Of a DNA stretch of 20,557 bases, positions 1-6,579 are shown piece after piece. Source of the DNA: a virus; IMG/VR virus record IMGVR_UViG_3300036889_000044, positions 1 through 20,557 of that record. One strand, 5' to 3'. The translations under genes were made by a program, and so were the position numbers. Every line of letters begins with the position of its first letter. The stretch's first letter is position 1. A model generated the notes under the pieces. That model saw nothing but the letters and a program-made list of their open reading frames with translations. It made no database searches and was not told the DNA's origin.

Positions 1-49
1 GTATTCCATGTATCGAAGGAAAACCGCGTAAACCTCTCAATATAAAAAA

Positions 50-235
50 ATGAAATTATTTAGCAAATGCGACAAGTGTCATAAACGAAGCCTATTCATA
101 AGATACTGGACTTTCAACATGCCCTACCAAAAGACAACCATGAAATCAAAGTCAATGTACTGCATGAAGTGCGCCTATGAATTAAAGAAAGGGTTTGATA
201 TGATGAAGAAATCTAATGAGCAACAGCCTAACTAA
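50..235 (+). CDS. Small four-cysteine zinc-ribbon-like protein
   Basis: A 61-residue basic protein with two CxxC pairs (C7/C10 and C38/C41) about 28 residues apart. This is the layout of a small treble-clef or zinc-ribbon protein, so zinc binding is inferred from spacing only. It has no recognisable DNA-binding helix and I do not recognise the family. The ATG follows an A-rich leader with no Shine-Dalgarno sequence. The 3' end overlaps the first 20 nt of the terminase small subunit gene in another frame, so translation of the two may be coupled. Small zinc proteins beside terminase genes are common in phages (HNH-like, regulatory or host-takeover proteins), but the His/Asn residues of an HNH nuclease are absent here. 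Confidence 0.7.
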   Translation: MKLFSKCDKCHKRSLFIRYWTFNMPYQKTTMKSKSMYCMKCAYELKKGFDMMKKSNEQQPN

Positions 236-668
236 AAAAGAAAAAGGCTTTGTACAAGACTATGTAAAAACAGGGAATGGTACTCTTGCGGCTAGTAATA
301 ACTATGATGTAAAAGACGATAATTCTGCCGCAGTTATAGCTAGTAAGGGGTTAAGAAAAGCTAAGATACAGAAAGCTATAAAGTCAATAGCTGAACAAAT
401 ACCAGATAGACTATTAGTTGAAGTTCATAATGAAGGCCTACAAGCAAGTAAAAAGGTATTTAAGAACAATAATGAAAGTGGGGAAATAGAAGAAGTTAGC
501 GAAGAACCTGATTACGCAGTGCGTCATAAATATCTTGATAGTGCATATAAACTGAAGGGAACATACGCCCCAGAGAAAACCGAAAATAAAACCGTAGTAA
601 ACGTAGTCAGTCCTGAATCACTAGCCTTAGCAAAAGAATATGAAGAAAAGTTAAAGAAGAAACTATGA
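216..668 (+). CDS. terS: Terminase small subunit
   Basis: A 150-residue protein with the N-terminal pattern of terminase small subunits: LTKKEKGFVQDYVKTGNGT at residues 5-23, then an Ala/Lys-rich helix around residues 37-60 (ASKGLRKAKIQKAI). In this family that region is a helix-turn-helix which recognises the packaging site; the rest oligomerises and hands DNA to the large subunit. Residues 85-100 are acidic and the C-terminus (EEKLKKKL) is a charged helix. The position just before terL, with 1 nt between the stop at 668 and the next ATG, supports the call. The start overlaps the preceding ORF, and no earlier in-frame start fits the family better. Confidence 0.82.
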   Translation: MSNSLTKKEKGFVQDYVKTGNGTLAASNNYDVKDDNSAAVIASKGLRKAKIQKAIKSIAEQIPDRLLVEVHNEGLQASKKVFKNNNESGEIEEVSEEPDYAVRHKYLDSAYKLKGTYAPEKTENKTVVNVVSPESLALAKEYEEKLKKKL

Positions 669-669
669 T

Positions 670-2262
670 ATGCTCCTCGAACAAATCTCAATCATTGCCT
701 TCATCGTCAATAACGGAATAAGGACTGAAACGGGTGAACCATTGGAGTTTCACACCCACCGTTACCTGTACGACATTTACCGTGATAACTCAAAGTATCT
801 TTGCAGTATCAAAGCGGGACAGATAGGCTTCTCGCAGATGGCCATTCTCAAGACGTTGTGGATGGCGAAGAACAGAAAACTTAATGTGGGCTACATACTT
901 CCGACTGTCGAGATGGTGCAGAAGTTTGTTGGTTCAAAGGTCAATCCGATGGCTACACAGAATCCTGTGCTTCTCGATTGGATGAAAGACAAGGATAGCG
1001 TGACCCAGAAACAGGTAGGTGAATCCTTTATCCATTACCTTGGAGCGCAGACGGAACGCAGTGCTATCATGCTCTCACTGGACATGCTCGTTGCTGACGA
1101 ATACGACAAAGCACCACAGAATATATTGGAAACGTATGATAGTCGATTACAACATTCCAAGTTTGGTTACAAATGGGTGTTCTCCAACCCAACATCACCA
1201 GACTTCGGTGTAGACAAATACTGGAGAATATCAGACCAGAAGAAATGGCACGTTACGCATTCCTGCAAAGAAGTAGTATTATTGGACGAATCAACAATCA
1301 ATTATGAAAAAGAAATCTTTGAGTGTCCGAAATGCAAGAAAGAAATCACTGACGAAGAACGGAGGACAGGCGAGTGGATTGCAACATCGAAAGGCGAATG
1401 GTCAGGATACTGGATACCACTTTGGATTAACCCACAGAAGTCAGCCAAAGACATCAAAGCACTTAAACAAAACAAGACGGCAGAATACTTCGCCAATTTC
1501 GTTGCAGGATTACCTTATATCGGTTCTGGTAATAAAGTGTCAGCACAAACAATCATCCAGTGTCTCCAATCGAAAACAAATGACCAAGCGGACAGACCCA
1601 TTATTGGTGTCGATACGGGTGTTCCATACCATTTCGTAGTGGCAAACAAAAAAGGATATTTCTATTATGGAAAATTATCAGACCCAAGTACAGGCAGAGA
1701 CCCTGCTAAAGAACTGGAAGGCCTATTAGCCCGTTGGCCATCATCAATCATCGTTTCAGACGCCAATGGCGACCTTACGCCTATCAGACTATTACGACAG
1801 AAATATCCAGGTAGAGTATTCATGTGCTTTTATCGTATACTCAAGAACACGGGAGAAGTGGTAGAATGGGGAACAGGAGACAAGTATGGCGAGGTGTCAG
1901 TCAATCGCAATAAGGCCATCCAACAATTCATTGACGAGATGACGGAGAAGCGACACACGTTCAACGGAACTGAATCGGACTGGCACGACTACATAACTCA
2001 TTGGCTTAACATCTACCGTGAGTGGGAGTATGATGATAGCGGTCTCGTCAATCGTGAGAAAGGTTTTAAGTGGGAACGTAATGGAGCAGACCATTGGGTA
2101 CATGCAACCATATATGCTCGCGTAGGTTTGGAGAAGTTTCAAGAGCAGATGGCACAAGTAGTCGGCGACAGTTTGCTCGACAGTATCCCTGTGGGAACGA
2201 TGGGCAATGAAACGATGAAGGAGTGGGACGCTTTGAATGAGTATAATAAAAAATGGTTTTAA
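670..2262 (+). CDS. terL: Terminase large subunit, lambda GpA-like ATPase/nuclease
   Basis: A 530-residue packaging motor. It drives ATP-dependent DNA translocation into the prohead and cuts the concatemer. Residues 48-56, KAGQIGFSQ, align with the deviant Walker A of lambda gpA (KSARVGYSK), with the Lys at the start of the loop. Walker B is MLVADEYD (139-146), and FSNPTSP (171-177) fits the coupling motif. Cys199, Cys219 and Cys222 match the Cys-rich insert of GpA-type terminases. The C-terminal RNase H-like nuclease shows D315 in GVDTG, D364 in VSDANGD and D474 in GADHWVHA. Length suits the family, which is usually 500-650 aa. The gene directly follows terS and has no clear Shine-Dalgarno sequence. 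Confidence 0.93.
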   Translation: MLLEQISIIAFIVNNGIRTETGEPLEFHTHRYLYDIYRDNSKYLCSIKAGQIGFSQMAILKTLWMAKNRKLNVGYILPTVEMVQKFVGSKVNPMATQNPVLLDWMKDKDSVTQKQVGESFIHYLGAQTERSAIMLSLDMLVADEYDKAPQNILETYDSRLQHSKFGYKWVFSNPTSPDFGVDKYWRISDQKKWHVTHSCKEVVLLDESTINYEKEIFECPKCKKEITDEERRTGEWIATSKGEWSGYWIPLWINPQKSAKDIKALKQNKTAEYFANFVAGLPYIGSGNKVSAQTIIQCLQSKTNDQADRPIIGVDTGVPYHFVVANKKGYFYYGKLSDPSTGRDPAKELEGLLARWPSSIIVSDANGDLTPIRLLRQKYPGRVFMCFYRILKNTGEVVEWGTGDKYGEVSVNRNKAIQQFIDEMTEKRHTFNGTESDWHDYITHWLNIYREWEYDDSGLVNREKGFKWERNGADHWVHATIYARVGLEKFQEQMAQVVGDSLLDSIPVGTMGNETMKEWDALNEYNKKWF

Positions 2263-2263
2263 T

Positions 2264-2464
2264 ATGACTGAACCAACAACAGCAATCTATATGACTATCA
2301 TGGAACAAGAGCAATACGTTCGCATGATGAAGTATTACAATGTGGTCATAGAACTGGACAGGATTGATTTCTATAGCATGAAGAATTGCAGGGTGGAAAT
2401 AAACAAAGACAGGGACGGTAACTTATCAGCGGTGAATTATACTATCCACAAGCAGTTGCGTTGA
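2264..2464 (+). CDS. Small hypothetical protein after terL
   Basis: A 66-residue protein. I chose the ATG at 2264, one base after the terL stop; an upstream in-frame ATG lies inside terL and is unlikely. It has a Met/Tyr-rich N-terminal half and a C-terminal part alternating charged and hydrophobic residues (CRVEINKDRDGNLSAVNYTI), which looks like a beta hairpin. I do not recognise it. Its TGA stop lies inside the TTGACA of the first control cassette, so it is the last gene of the terminase transcription unit. Confidence 0.6.
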   Translation: MTEPTTAIYMTIMEQEQYVRMMKYYNVVIELDRIDFYSMKNCRVEINKDRDGNLSAVNYTIHKQLR

Positions 2465-2484
2465 CAGATTGAAAGTGGTAGTAT
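2456..2484 (+). promoter_or_regulatory. Promoter of control cassette 1
   Basis: TTGCGT (2456-2461), 17 nt, then TAGTAT (2479-2484) preceded by GTGG. A TTGACA at 2461-2466 overlaps it and is also present in the other two copies, so the exact -35 is uncertain. The same block is found at 5572 and 17343, always directly after a gene end. Predicted transcription begins near 2491 and enters the conserved CCCTTACGGGCA hairpin. Confidence 0.62.
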
Positions 2485-2508
2485 TTGGATAACTTAATAT
2501 AAGACTAA

Positions 2509-2541
2509 CCCTTACGGGCATACGCAAGTGTGCCTATTTTT
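2509..2541 (+). terminator. Conserved CCCTTACGGGCA hairpin with T-tract, copy 1
   Basis: CCCTTACGGGCA at 2509-2520. GGCATAC (2517-2523) pairs with GTGTGCC (2528-2534) around a GCAA loop, a GNRA-type tetraloop, and TATTTTT follows. This is intrinsic-terminator shape. Because it lies downstream of a promoter and ends one base before an ATG, it may be an attenuator, the 3' end of a short RNA, or a leader hairpin next to a U-rich initiation region. CCC (2509-2511) could alternatively pair with GGG (2516-2518), which competes with the main stem. Confidence 0.6.
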
Positions 2542-2685
2542 ATGGTATCAAAACAAACCAAAAGAAAAGCATTAACAATTAAAAAGATAGCGGAAGATTC
2601 CAACCCCAAACGTATGGACAACAAACCCCATGCCAAAGAGGGAACGTACGGAATTAACCTTAACACCAGAGCTTTAAGCTCATAA
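2542..2685 (+). CDS. 47-aa basic microprotein
   Basis: The ATG sits at the very end of the cassette 1 T-tract and opens a 47-codon frame ending in TAA at 2683-2685. The N-terminal part is strongly basic (MVSKQTKRKALTIKKIAED), followed by a Lys/Asn/Pro-rich region. No domain is recognised. The evidence is the uninterrupted frame filling the gap up to the next gene 13 nt later and its likeness in size and charge to the other small ORFs around portal. A DNA- or RNA-binding or virion-internal role is possible but only inferred. Confidence 0.5.
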   Translation: MVSKQTKRKALTIKKIAEDSNPKRMDNKPHAKEGTYGINLNTRALSS

Positions 2686-2698
2686 TTTAATAAATAAA

Positions 2699-2893
2699 AT
2701 GGCATTAGAAAAAATAAACACAAATAGAGCAGACCCGTTATATTACAGCAAAAAAACTGGAAAATATAAAGCAGATTTAAGTCGTTTTGGTTTATCCAAG
2801 AAAGTCACCGAAGATTCAATAACACCATCAGTAAAATCAATAAGGCGACATCAAATGTCAAAAAAAGAAGCGTTAGCTAAAGCTAAAAAATAA
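2699..2893 (+). CDS. 64-aa lysine-rich small protein upstream of portal
   Basis: A basic protein with Tyr/Lys-rich N-terminal part (YYSKKTGKYKADLSRFGLSKK) and a C-terminal amphipathic basic helix (MSKKEALAKAKK). The start follows an A/T-only leader without Shine-Dalgarno. It ends 3 nt before the portal ATG, so it is co-transcribed with portal. I do not recognise the family. The context, with similar small ORFs on the other side of portal, suggests a role in head assembly or DNA packing; this is inference. Confidence 0.6.
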   Translation: MALEKINTNRADPLYYSKKTGKYKADLSRFGLSKKVTEDSITPSVKSIRRHQMSKKEALAKAKK

Positions 2894-2896
2894 ACC

Positions 2897-4819
2897 ATGT
2901 CTGTAGATTCAAAGAGCGACCCATTTGCGTTGTCCATATCTGGTGTGAGAAATCTCATCGAGAGTGGCATCAACAAAGTCAAAGGTCAAGGTGCAAATCT
3001 TGATGGTGAAGGCGTGGAAGGTGAGAAGATAGACATACTCTCACTTGATATGTCTGATGATGAGCTATTTCGTTTGGCCAAGAAGTGGGAACTGAAATAC
3101 TCCGACTACGAGCCGAAGATTAAACTGCGCCAAGAGGCCAATAAAGCCTTTTATCTAGGCCAACAGAAACTGGGCAACCCCGCAGGAGTAGACGACAGCT
3201 CCGCAATCACCGCTAACCTCATTTTTGAGGCAATGGAGACATTCCTACCGGCCGCCCTCTCAAAGAACCCCGAACCTGTAGTGTGGTCTGATAACTCTCC
3301 TATGGGCAATGAGATAGCGGATAATGTAAAGACCATGTTGCAGTACCATGCAGACCAACTGGCTCTGCGGTCTAAACTGTCATTGATGACCCGCAAGTGG
3401 GCATTGGACTTTCTCGGAGTATTGAAACACGGCTGGAATAACGACTTACAAGAGATTAAGACTGAAATCAGGGACGCCAAGAACTTTGTCTTTGACCCAG
3501 AGGGTTATGTAGACGTGTATGGAGACTTTACCTCATGGATGGGAGAAAAGATTACCGTCAAGGCGGAGAAGTTGATTGAGATGTTTCCTAAAAAGAAAGA
3601 TGTCATTATCCTCATCGTGGACGGCAAACTCGGTACTGAAGTAACTTACACGGAATGGTGGACTGACGAATACACTTTTTACACGTTGAAAGACACGATA
3701 CTTGATAAGCACAAGAACCCCCATTTCAATTACTCACAGGACGGACAGGAGGAGGAAAAAGACGAGGCCACAGGAGCTATAACGAAACAGGCCATCGAGG
3801 AGATACAGGGCAAGAACCATTTTGCCCATCCCATCAAGCCGTACACGTTCCTATCGGTCTTCAATCTTCAGACACAGCCACATGACGTTACCGGCCTTAT
3901 CGAACAGAACATACCCAACCAGCGTCTGATCACCCGACGCACGGAACAGCTGGACTTCAACCTTTCACGGGCAAACAACTCAACCGTATTTTCGGGAGAA
4001 AACTTCAATCAACAGACGGCCAAACAAGCGGCCACGGGCTGGACTAAAGGACACCCTATTCTTGTCCCTGCTGGTAGACCGATACAAGAAGCCATCATGG
4101 ACTTCCCGCCGCCAACAGTGCCCGATAGTTTCTTTAAGGAGCTTGAAACAAACAAGGACAATCTACGCTCAATCTTCGGCGTACAGGGAATAACCGCACA
4201 AGAGCCGACTGACAACACGACGGCTCGAGGAATGATACTCAATCAGCAGTACGACAACTCCCGCATCGGCGGCGGCATTGGAGACAAACTGGAAATGATT
4301 GCCCGCACGGTATTCAACTGGTGGGTACAGCTCTACTATGTCTACTATGATGAACAGCATTTCGCTTCCGTCATTGGTCAATTAAAGGCAACCGAGTATA
4401 TCCAACTATCCTCACAAAACCTTACTGCACGACTCATCGTTTCGGTCTCGCCTGACAGCATGAAGCCTCACGATGAAATAACCGAGATGAATCAGGCTAT
4501 GGAACTCATGCAAGGCGGACTACTCGACCCACAGACGTTTTTCACCAGAATTAACTTTCCCAATCCAAAGGAAACAGCGGGACAATATATGCTTTACAAG
4601 CTACAGCCCCAGGTTTATTTTCAGCTTAATTTTCCGGAAGAGTTCCAGGCCGCTCAACAGGTAGTTATGCAACAGCAACAGGCACAGATGGCCGCTCAAG
4701 GCGGAGCACCACAGCCACAGGGTGGAGGAGGAGCACCGCCCATGCCACCGCAACCGCCAGGTAGCACGGGTGGCGTACCAGCCAATCCAAGTTTAGCAAG
4801 TGTCCCTTTACCAAAATAA
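2897..4819 (+). CDS. Portal protein
   Basis: A 640-residue protein of the size and composition of podovirus-type portals. These form the dodecameric ring at the unique capsid vertex, the site of packaging and tail attachment. An acidic N-terminal region precedes a helical part with typical portal wording: FYLGQQ (86-91), ITANLIFEAMETFLPAALSKNP (about 104-125) and WALDFLGVLKHGWN (168-181), then FDPEG (199-203). The middle contains the segment beginning TTARGM, followed by long helices. The C-terminal tail is Gln-, Gly- and Pro-rich (from about residue 590) and probably disordered or in the barrel/crown. Position between terL and scaffold agrees. Family assignment rests on pattern recognition and synteny. 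Confidence 0.85.
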   Translation: MSVDSKSDPFALSISGVRNLIESGINKVKGQGANLDGEGVEGEKIDILSLDMSDDELFRLAKKWELKYSDYEPKIKLRQEANKAFYLGQQKLGNPAGVDDSSAITANLIFEAMETFLPAALSKNPEPVVWSDNSPMGNEIADNVKTMLQYHADQLALRSKLSLMTRKWALDFLGVLKHGWNNDLQEIKTEIRDAKNFVFDPEGYVDVYGDFTSWMGEKITVKAEKLIEMFPKKKDVIILIVDGKLGTEVTYTEWWTDEYTFYTLKDTILDKHKNPHFNYSQDGQEEEKDEATGAITKQAIEEIQGKNHFAHPIKPYTFLSVFNLQTQPHDVTGLIEQNIPNQRLITRRTEQLDFNLSRANNSTVFSGENFNQQTAKQAATGWTKGHPILVPAGRPIQEAIMDFPPPTVPDSFFKELETNKDNLRSIFGVQGITAQEPTDNTTARGMILNQQYDNSRIGGGIGDKLEMIARTVFNWWVQLYYVYYDEQHFASVIGQLKATEYIQLSSQNLTARLIVSVSPDSMKPHDEITEMNQAMELMQGGLLDPQTFFTRINFPNPKETAGQYMLYKLQPQVYFQLNFPEEFQAAQQVVMQQQQAQMAAQGGAPQPQGGGGAPPMPPQPPGSTGGVPANPSLASVPLPK

Positions 4820-4836
4820 ATTATTAGTGTTATAAT
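4807..4836 (+). promoter_or_regulatory. Possible promoter before the small-ORF cluster
   Basis: TATAAT at 4831-4836 is a perfect -10, with a weak -35 (TTTACC, 4807-4812) 18 nt upstream at the end of the portal gene. The predicted transcript would start about 6 nt before the ATG at 4850. A/T-rich background makes chance occurrence plausible. Confidence 0.32.
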
Positions 4837-4849
4837 AAACAAAAACAAT

Positions 4850-5017
4850 ATGTCACACAAGTTAAATAATCCTTATAACCACCCCATGTTAAAGGGTTTC
4901 AAGGCTAAAACGGGAACTCTTGAAGAGAAGTTGGCCTATATCCGCAACAGCAAAAAGAATCCAGAAAATGTTGCTAAACTGGATGCATTAAAAGCTAAGA
5001 AAAAATATCAAGCATGA
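4850..5017 (+). CDS. 55-aa lysine-rich microprotein
   Basis: A frame of 55 codons from ATG 4850 to TGA 5015-5017. It has an N-terminal Asn/His/Pro part (MSHKLNNPYNHPMLKGFKAK) and then a charged helix with KKNPENVAKLDALKAKKK. No known domain is seen. It is the first of four consecutive small basic ORFs between portal and scaffold. The even length, Lys content and close packing argue that they are real genes. A ten-codon frame overlapping its stop (5014-5046) is too short to call. Confidence 0.55.
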   Translation: MSHKLNNPYNHPMLKGFKAKTGTLEEKLAYIRNSKKNPENVAKLDALKAKKKYQA

Positions 5018-5067
5018 GAATAGAAGCAAGAGAACTTAAAAGATAAAGAAGTTAATCAATAACAAAC

Positions 5068-5241
5068 ATGGAACCAACAAAAACTGCATATACAAGTATT
5101 GCGAAGAATAATAAACTAACCGCTTTACAGAAAAAGAAGTTAAAGAAAATGTCTACTGGAGAGAAAGTCTATAGCTCTCATGAAGACCACATGGACGCAA
5201 TGCACAAACAATTAGGAATAGGTAAGTATCGAAATCAATAA
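5068..5241 (+). CDS. 57-aa lysine-rich microprotein
   Basis: Starts at ATG 5068 after a leader reading AATAACAAAC, ends TAA 5239-5241. It contains a very basic centre (LQKKKLKKMSTGEKVYSS) and a His/Met-rich stretch (HEDHMDAMHKQLG). It is separated by one base from the next small ORF, which suggests translational coupling. I do not recognise the family. A nucleic-acid-binding or packaged internal role is a guess from charge and location. Confidence 0.55.
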   Translation: MEPTKTAYTSIAKNNKLTALQKKKLKKMSTGEKVYSSHEDHMDAMHKQLGIGKYRNQ

Positions 5242-5242
5242 C

Positions 5243-5398
5243 ATGCCACTCACACACAAAGGAAAGGAGATTGAACACGCAATGGAAAAGGAGTATGGAA
5301 AAAAAAAGGGCGAGTCTGTATTCTATGCAAGCAAAAACAAAGGCACTATCAAAGGCGTAGAAGGGAAAAAGAAAGCATTATCAGATAAAAAGAAATAG
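5243..5398 (+). CDS. 51-aa small phage protein with YASKNKGTIKGV motif
   Basis: ATG 5243 to TAG 5396-5398. The sequence KGKEIEHAMEKEYGKKKGE followed by VFYASKNKGTIKGV resembles a widespread family of short phage ORFs found near portal and capsid genes. I recognise the motif from memory and cannot give a family name or function. The protein is over one third Lys/Arg. One base separates it from the ORF before and 2 nt from the ORF after, so these genes form a tight operon. Of the microproteins here this has the best claim to being a conserved family. Confidence 0.62.
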   Translation: MPLTHKGKEIEHAMEKEYGKKKGESVFYASKNKGTIKGVEGKKKALSDKKK

Positions 5399-5400
5399 CT

Positions 5401-5571
5401 ATGGACTTATTCAAAGACATCAAAAAGTCAGGCAATGAAAAGCTCAAACATGAAGCTAAGCACGAGTTGTCAGAGCTTGGTGGTGAAAAGAAAGCCGAAG
5501 CCTATGAAAAGAAAGTAAAGAAGTCCAAGAAGGAAGCATTGGAAAAGAAGAAGAAAGGCGGACGGGAGTAG
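5401..5571 (+). CDS. 56-aa charged alpha-helical microprotein
   Basis: ATG 5401 to TAG 5569-5571. Composition is almost entirely Lys, Glu, Ala and Leu (for example LSELGGEKKAEAYEKKVKK), giving a highly charged, probably continuous helix or short coiled coil, and ending KKKKGGRE. No known family. Its stop codon touches the TTGACA of cassette 2, so it closes the portal transcription unit just as the gene at 2264 closes the terminase unit. Confidence 0.55.
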   Translation: MDLFKDIKKSGNEKLKHEAKHELSELGGEKKAEAYEKKVKKSKKEALEKKKKGGRE

Positions 5572-5599
5572 TTGACACGGTTTTGATTAGTGGTAGTAT
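5572..5599 (+). promoter_or_regulatory. Promoter of control cassette 2
   Basis: TTGACA (5572-5577), 16 nt, TAGTAT (5594-5599) preceded by AGTGG. This is the clearest of the three cassette promoters. It begins one base after the stop codon of the last microprotein gene. The -10 is followed 25 nt later by CCCTTACGGGCA. It probably drives the scaffold gene. Confidence 0.68.
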
Positions 5600-5624
5600 T
5601 GTAGACAAACCTCATAAAGATTAT

Positions 5625-5666
5625 CCCTTACGGGCACACATTGAAAAATGCGTGTCCGTATTTTTT
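5625..5666 (+). terminator. Conserved CCCTTACGGGCA hairpin with T-tract, copy 2
   Basis: CCCTTACGGGCA at 5625-5636. An 11-position stem, 5632-5642 with 5647-5657, includes one G-T pair and one A-C mismatch and closes on a GAAA loop. TATTTTTT runs to 5666 and an ATG follows at 5667. The stem sequence differs from copies 1 and 3 while the fold is kept, so the structure looks to be what is maintained. Confidence 0.62.
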
Positions 5667-5726
5667 ATGAGCATTATTAACGGTTGTAAAGCTTTCCAGG
5701 AATCCATAACAAAAAGCTTGAACTAA
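5667..5726 (+). CDS. Possible 19-aa leader peptide before scaffold gene
   Basis: ATG directly after the T-tract of cassette 2 opens MSIINGCKAFQESITKSLN, ending TAA 5724-5726, 23 nt before the scaffold ATG. It occupies the same place relative to its hairpin as the 47-aa gene at 2542. It could be a leader peptide coupling translation to the hairpin, a decayed small gene, or chance. It carries no obvious run of regulatory codons. Confidence 0.3.
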   Translation: MSIINGCKAFQESITKSLN

Positions 5727-5749
5727 GCCTATTGCAAAATAGCAAAACT

Positions 5750-6520
5750 ATGGACAAAACAAACAATGCAGAAGTAGACTTCCTGCAAAATCTGAAGTCA
5801 GACGACATTAAGATAAGCGACAACGACGATATTCTCGGAGGAGAGGTGAAGACGGAACCAAAGCCTGAAAAGGTGGAGGACGACGATTCGCCCCGAAACC
5901 GCAGAGAACGTAGATTCGTCAGGGAGATGGAGGAAGTCAGAGCCAAAGCCCAGGAAGACCGTGAGGCGAGAATTAAGGCTGAAGAAAGAGCCGCCGCTAT
6001 CATGGAACTTGGAAATCGTGCCTCGTCTTCTACCGACCCCGATGAAGTCAAGTTCTACGGAGACACACCAGAGGGCAAGTTCGCCAAAGCTTTCATGGAG
6101 AAGAAACTCAAGGAAGTGGAGGAACGGGCTTACTCCCGTGCCATAGGTGAAATCCAAAAAGAGAGGGACGAAGTAGCCCAAGAGGAAGCCAAAGATTCCC
6201 AGACCATTGACCAGGGCATATCCGCCGTTGAACAGGAGTTTGACGTGGACTTGTCAGGCGATACGAAAGAATCTCTGAAACTCCGCAACGGGTACATAGA
6301 CTTTCTTGAGAAATTGACAACCAACGATTTCCCCGATTTCGTGTCCTCATTTGAGATATATCAGCAAATCAACAAGAAGCAACCGAACGAAAACACCCAG
6401 CGTCAGAAAGCTCTCGCAGATAGGAGCATGACCTCATCTGGCAATACAGGTGCGCCGCAACAGCCAAAGTTTAGAAGCGGCAGGGATTACATAGACTATC
6501 TGCAACACATTAACAGCTAA
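5750..6520 (+). CDS. Capsid scaffold-like protein
   Basis: A 256-residue protein, very acidic at the N-terminus (residues 1-45) and then rich in Arg/Glu coiled coil (RNRRERRFVREMEEVRAKAQ from residue 49). A second helical segment follows (MEKKLKEVEERAYSRAIGEI), then a Gln/Pro/Ser linker and a short C-terminal segment (FRSGRDYIDYLQHINS) of the kind that binds coat protein. Scaffolds are highly helical, charged, and encoded between portal and major capsid, as here. No protease catalytic motif is evident. I start at ATG 5750; the alternative TTG at 5732 would add six residues without benefit. No Shine-Dalgarno sequence is present. Confidence 0.75.
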   Translation: MDKTNNAEVDFLQNLKSDDIKISDNDDILGGEVKTEPKPEKVEDDDSPRNRRERRFVREMEEVRAKAQEDREARIKAEERAAAIMELGNRASSSTDPDEVKFYGDTPEGKFAKAFMEKKLKEVEERAYSRAIGEIQKERDEVAQEEAKDSQTIDQGISAVEQEFDVDLSGDTKESLKLRNGYIDFLEKLTTNDFPDFVSSFEIYQQINKKQPNENTQRQKALADRSMTSSGNTGAPQQPKFRSGRDYIDYLQHINS

Positions 6521-6529
6521 CATTATTAA
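6518..6529 (+). repeat. 12-mer TAACATTATTAA upstream of HNH gene 1
   Basis: TAACATTATTAA begins in the scaffold stop codon. The same 12-mer occurs at 8977-8988 at the start of the second HNH gene; the shorter CATTATTAACG also appears at 5672-5682 before the scaffold gene. It may be a leader sequence of structural genes or a remnant of an endonuclease target. Confidence 0.5.
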
Positions 6530-6544
6530 CGTTAACATTTAGTA

Positions 6545-6573
6545 TTGAAAGTGTACTTTGAAATTGGTATAAT
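6545..6573 (+). promoter_or_regulatory. Consensus promoter giving a near-leaderless HNH transcript
   Basis: TTGAAA (6545-6550), exactly 17 nt, TATAAT (6568-6573). This is the best consensus promoter in the window. Transcription would start around 6580, which is the A of the HNH ATG, implying a leaderless mRNA or one with only a few leader bases. Confidence 0.7.
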
Positions 6574-6579
6574 GTGGTT

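Noticed and set aside
5014-5046. Ten-codon ORF overlapping the stop of the 55-aa gene
   Set aside because: Too short and with no supporting signal.
5732-5749. TTG start extending the scaffold-like protein by six residues
   Set aside because: ATG 5750 has the usual A-rich leader and starts a typical acidic scaffold N-terminus; the extra residues add nothing recognisable.
5677-6181. Long reverse-strand ORFs opposite the scaffold gene
   Set aside because: They are complementary to a clearly coding gene, with Ser/Leu/Phe-rich composition expected from antisense of Glu/Lys/Arg codons.
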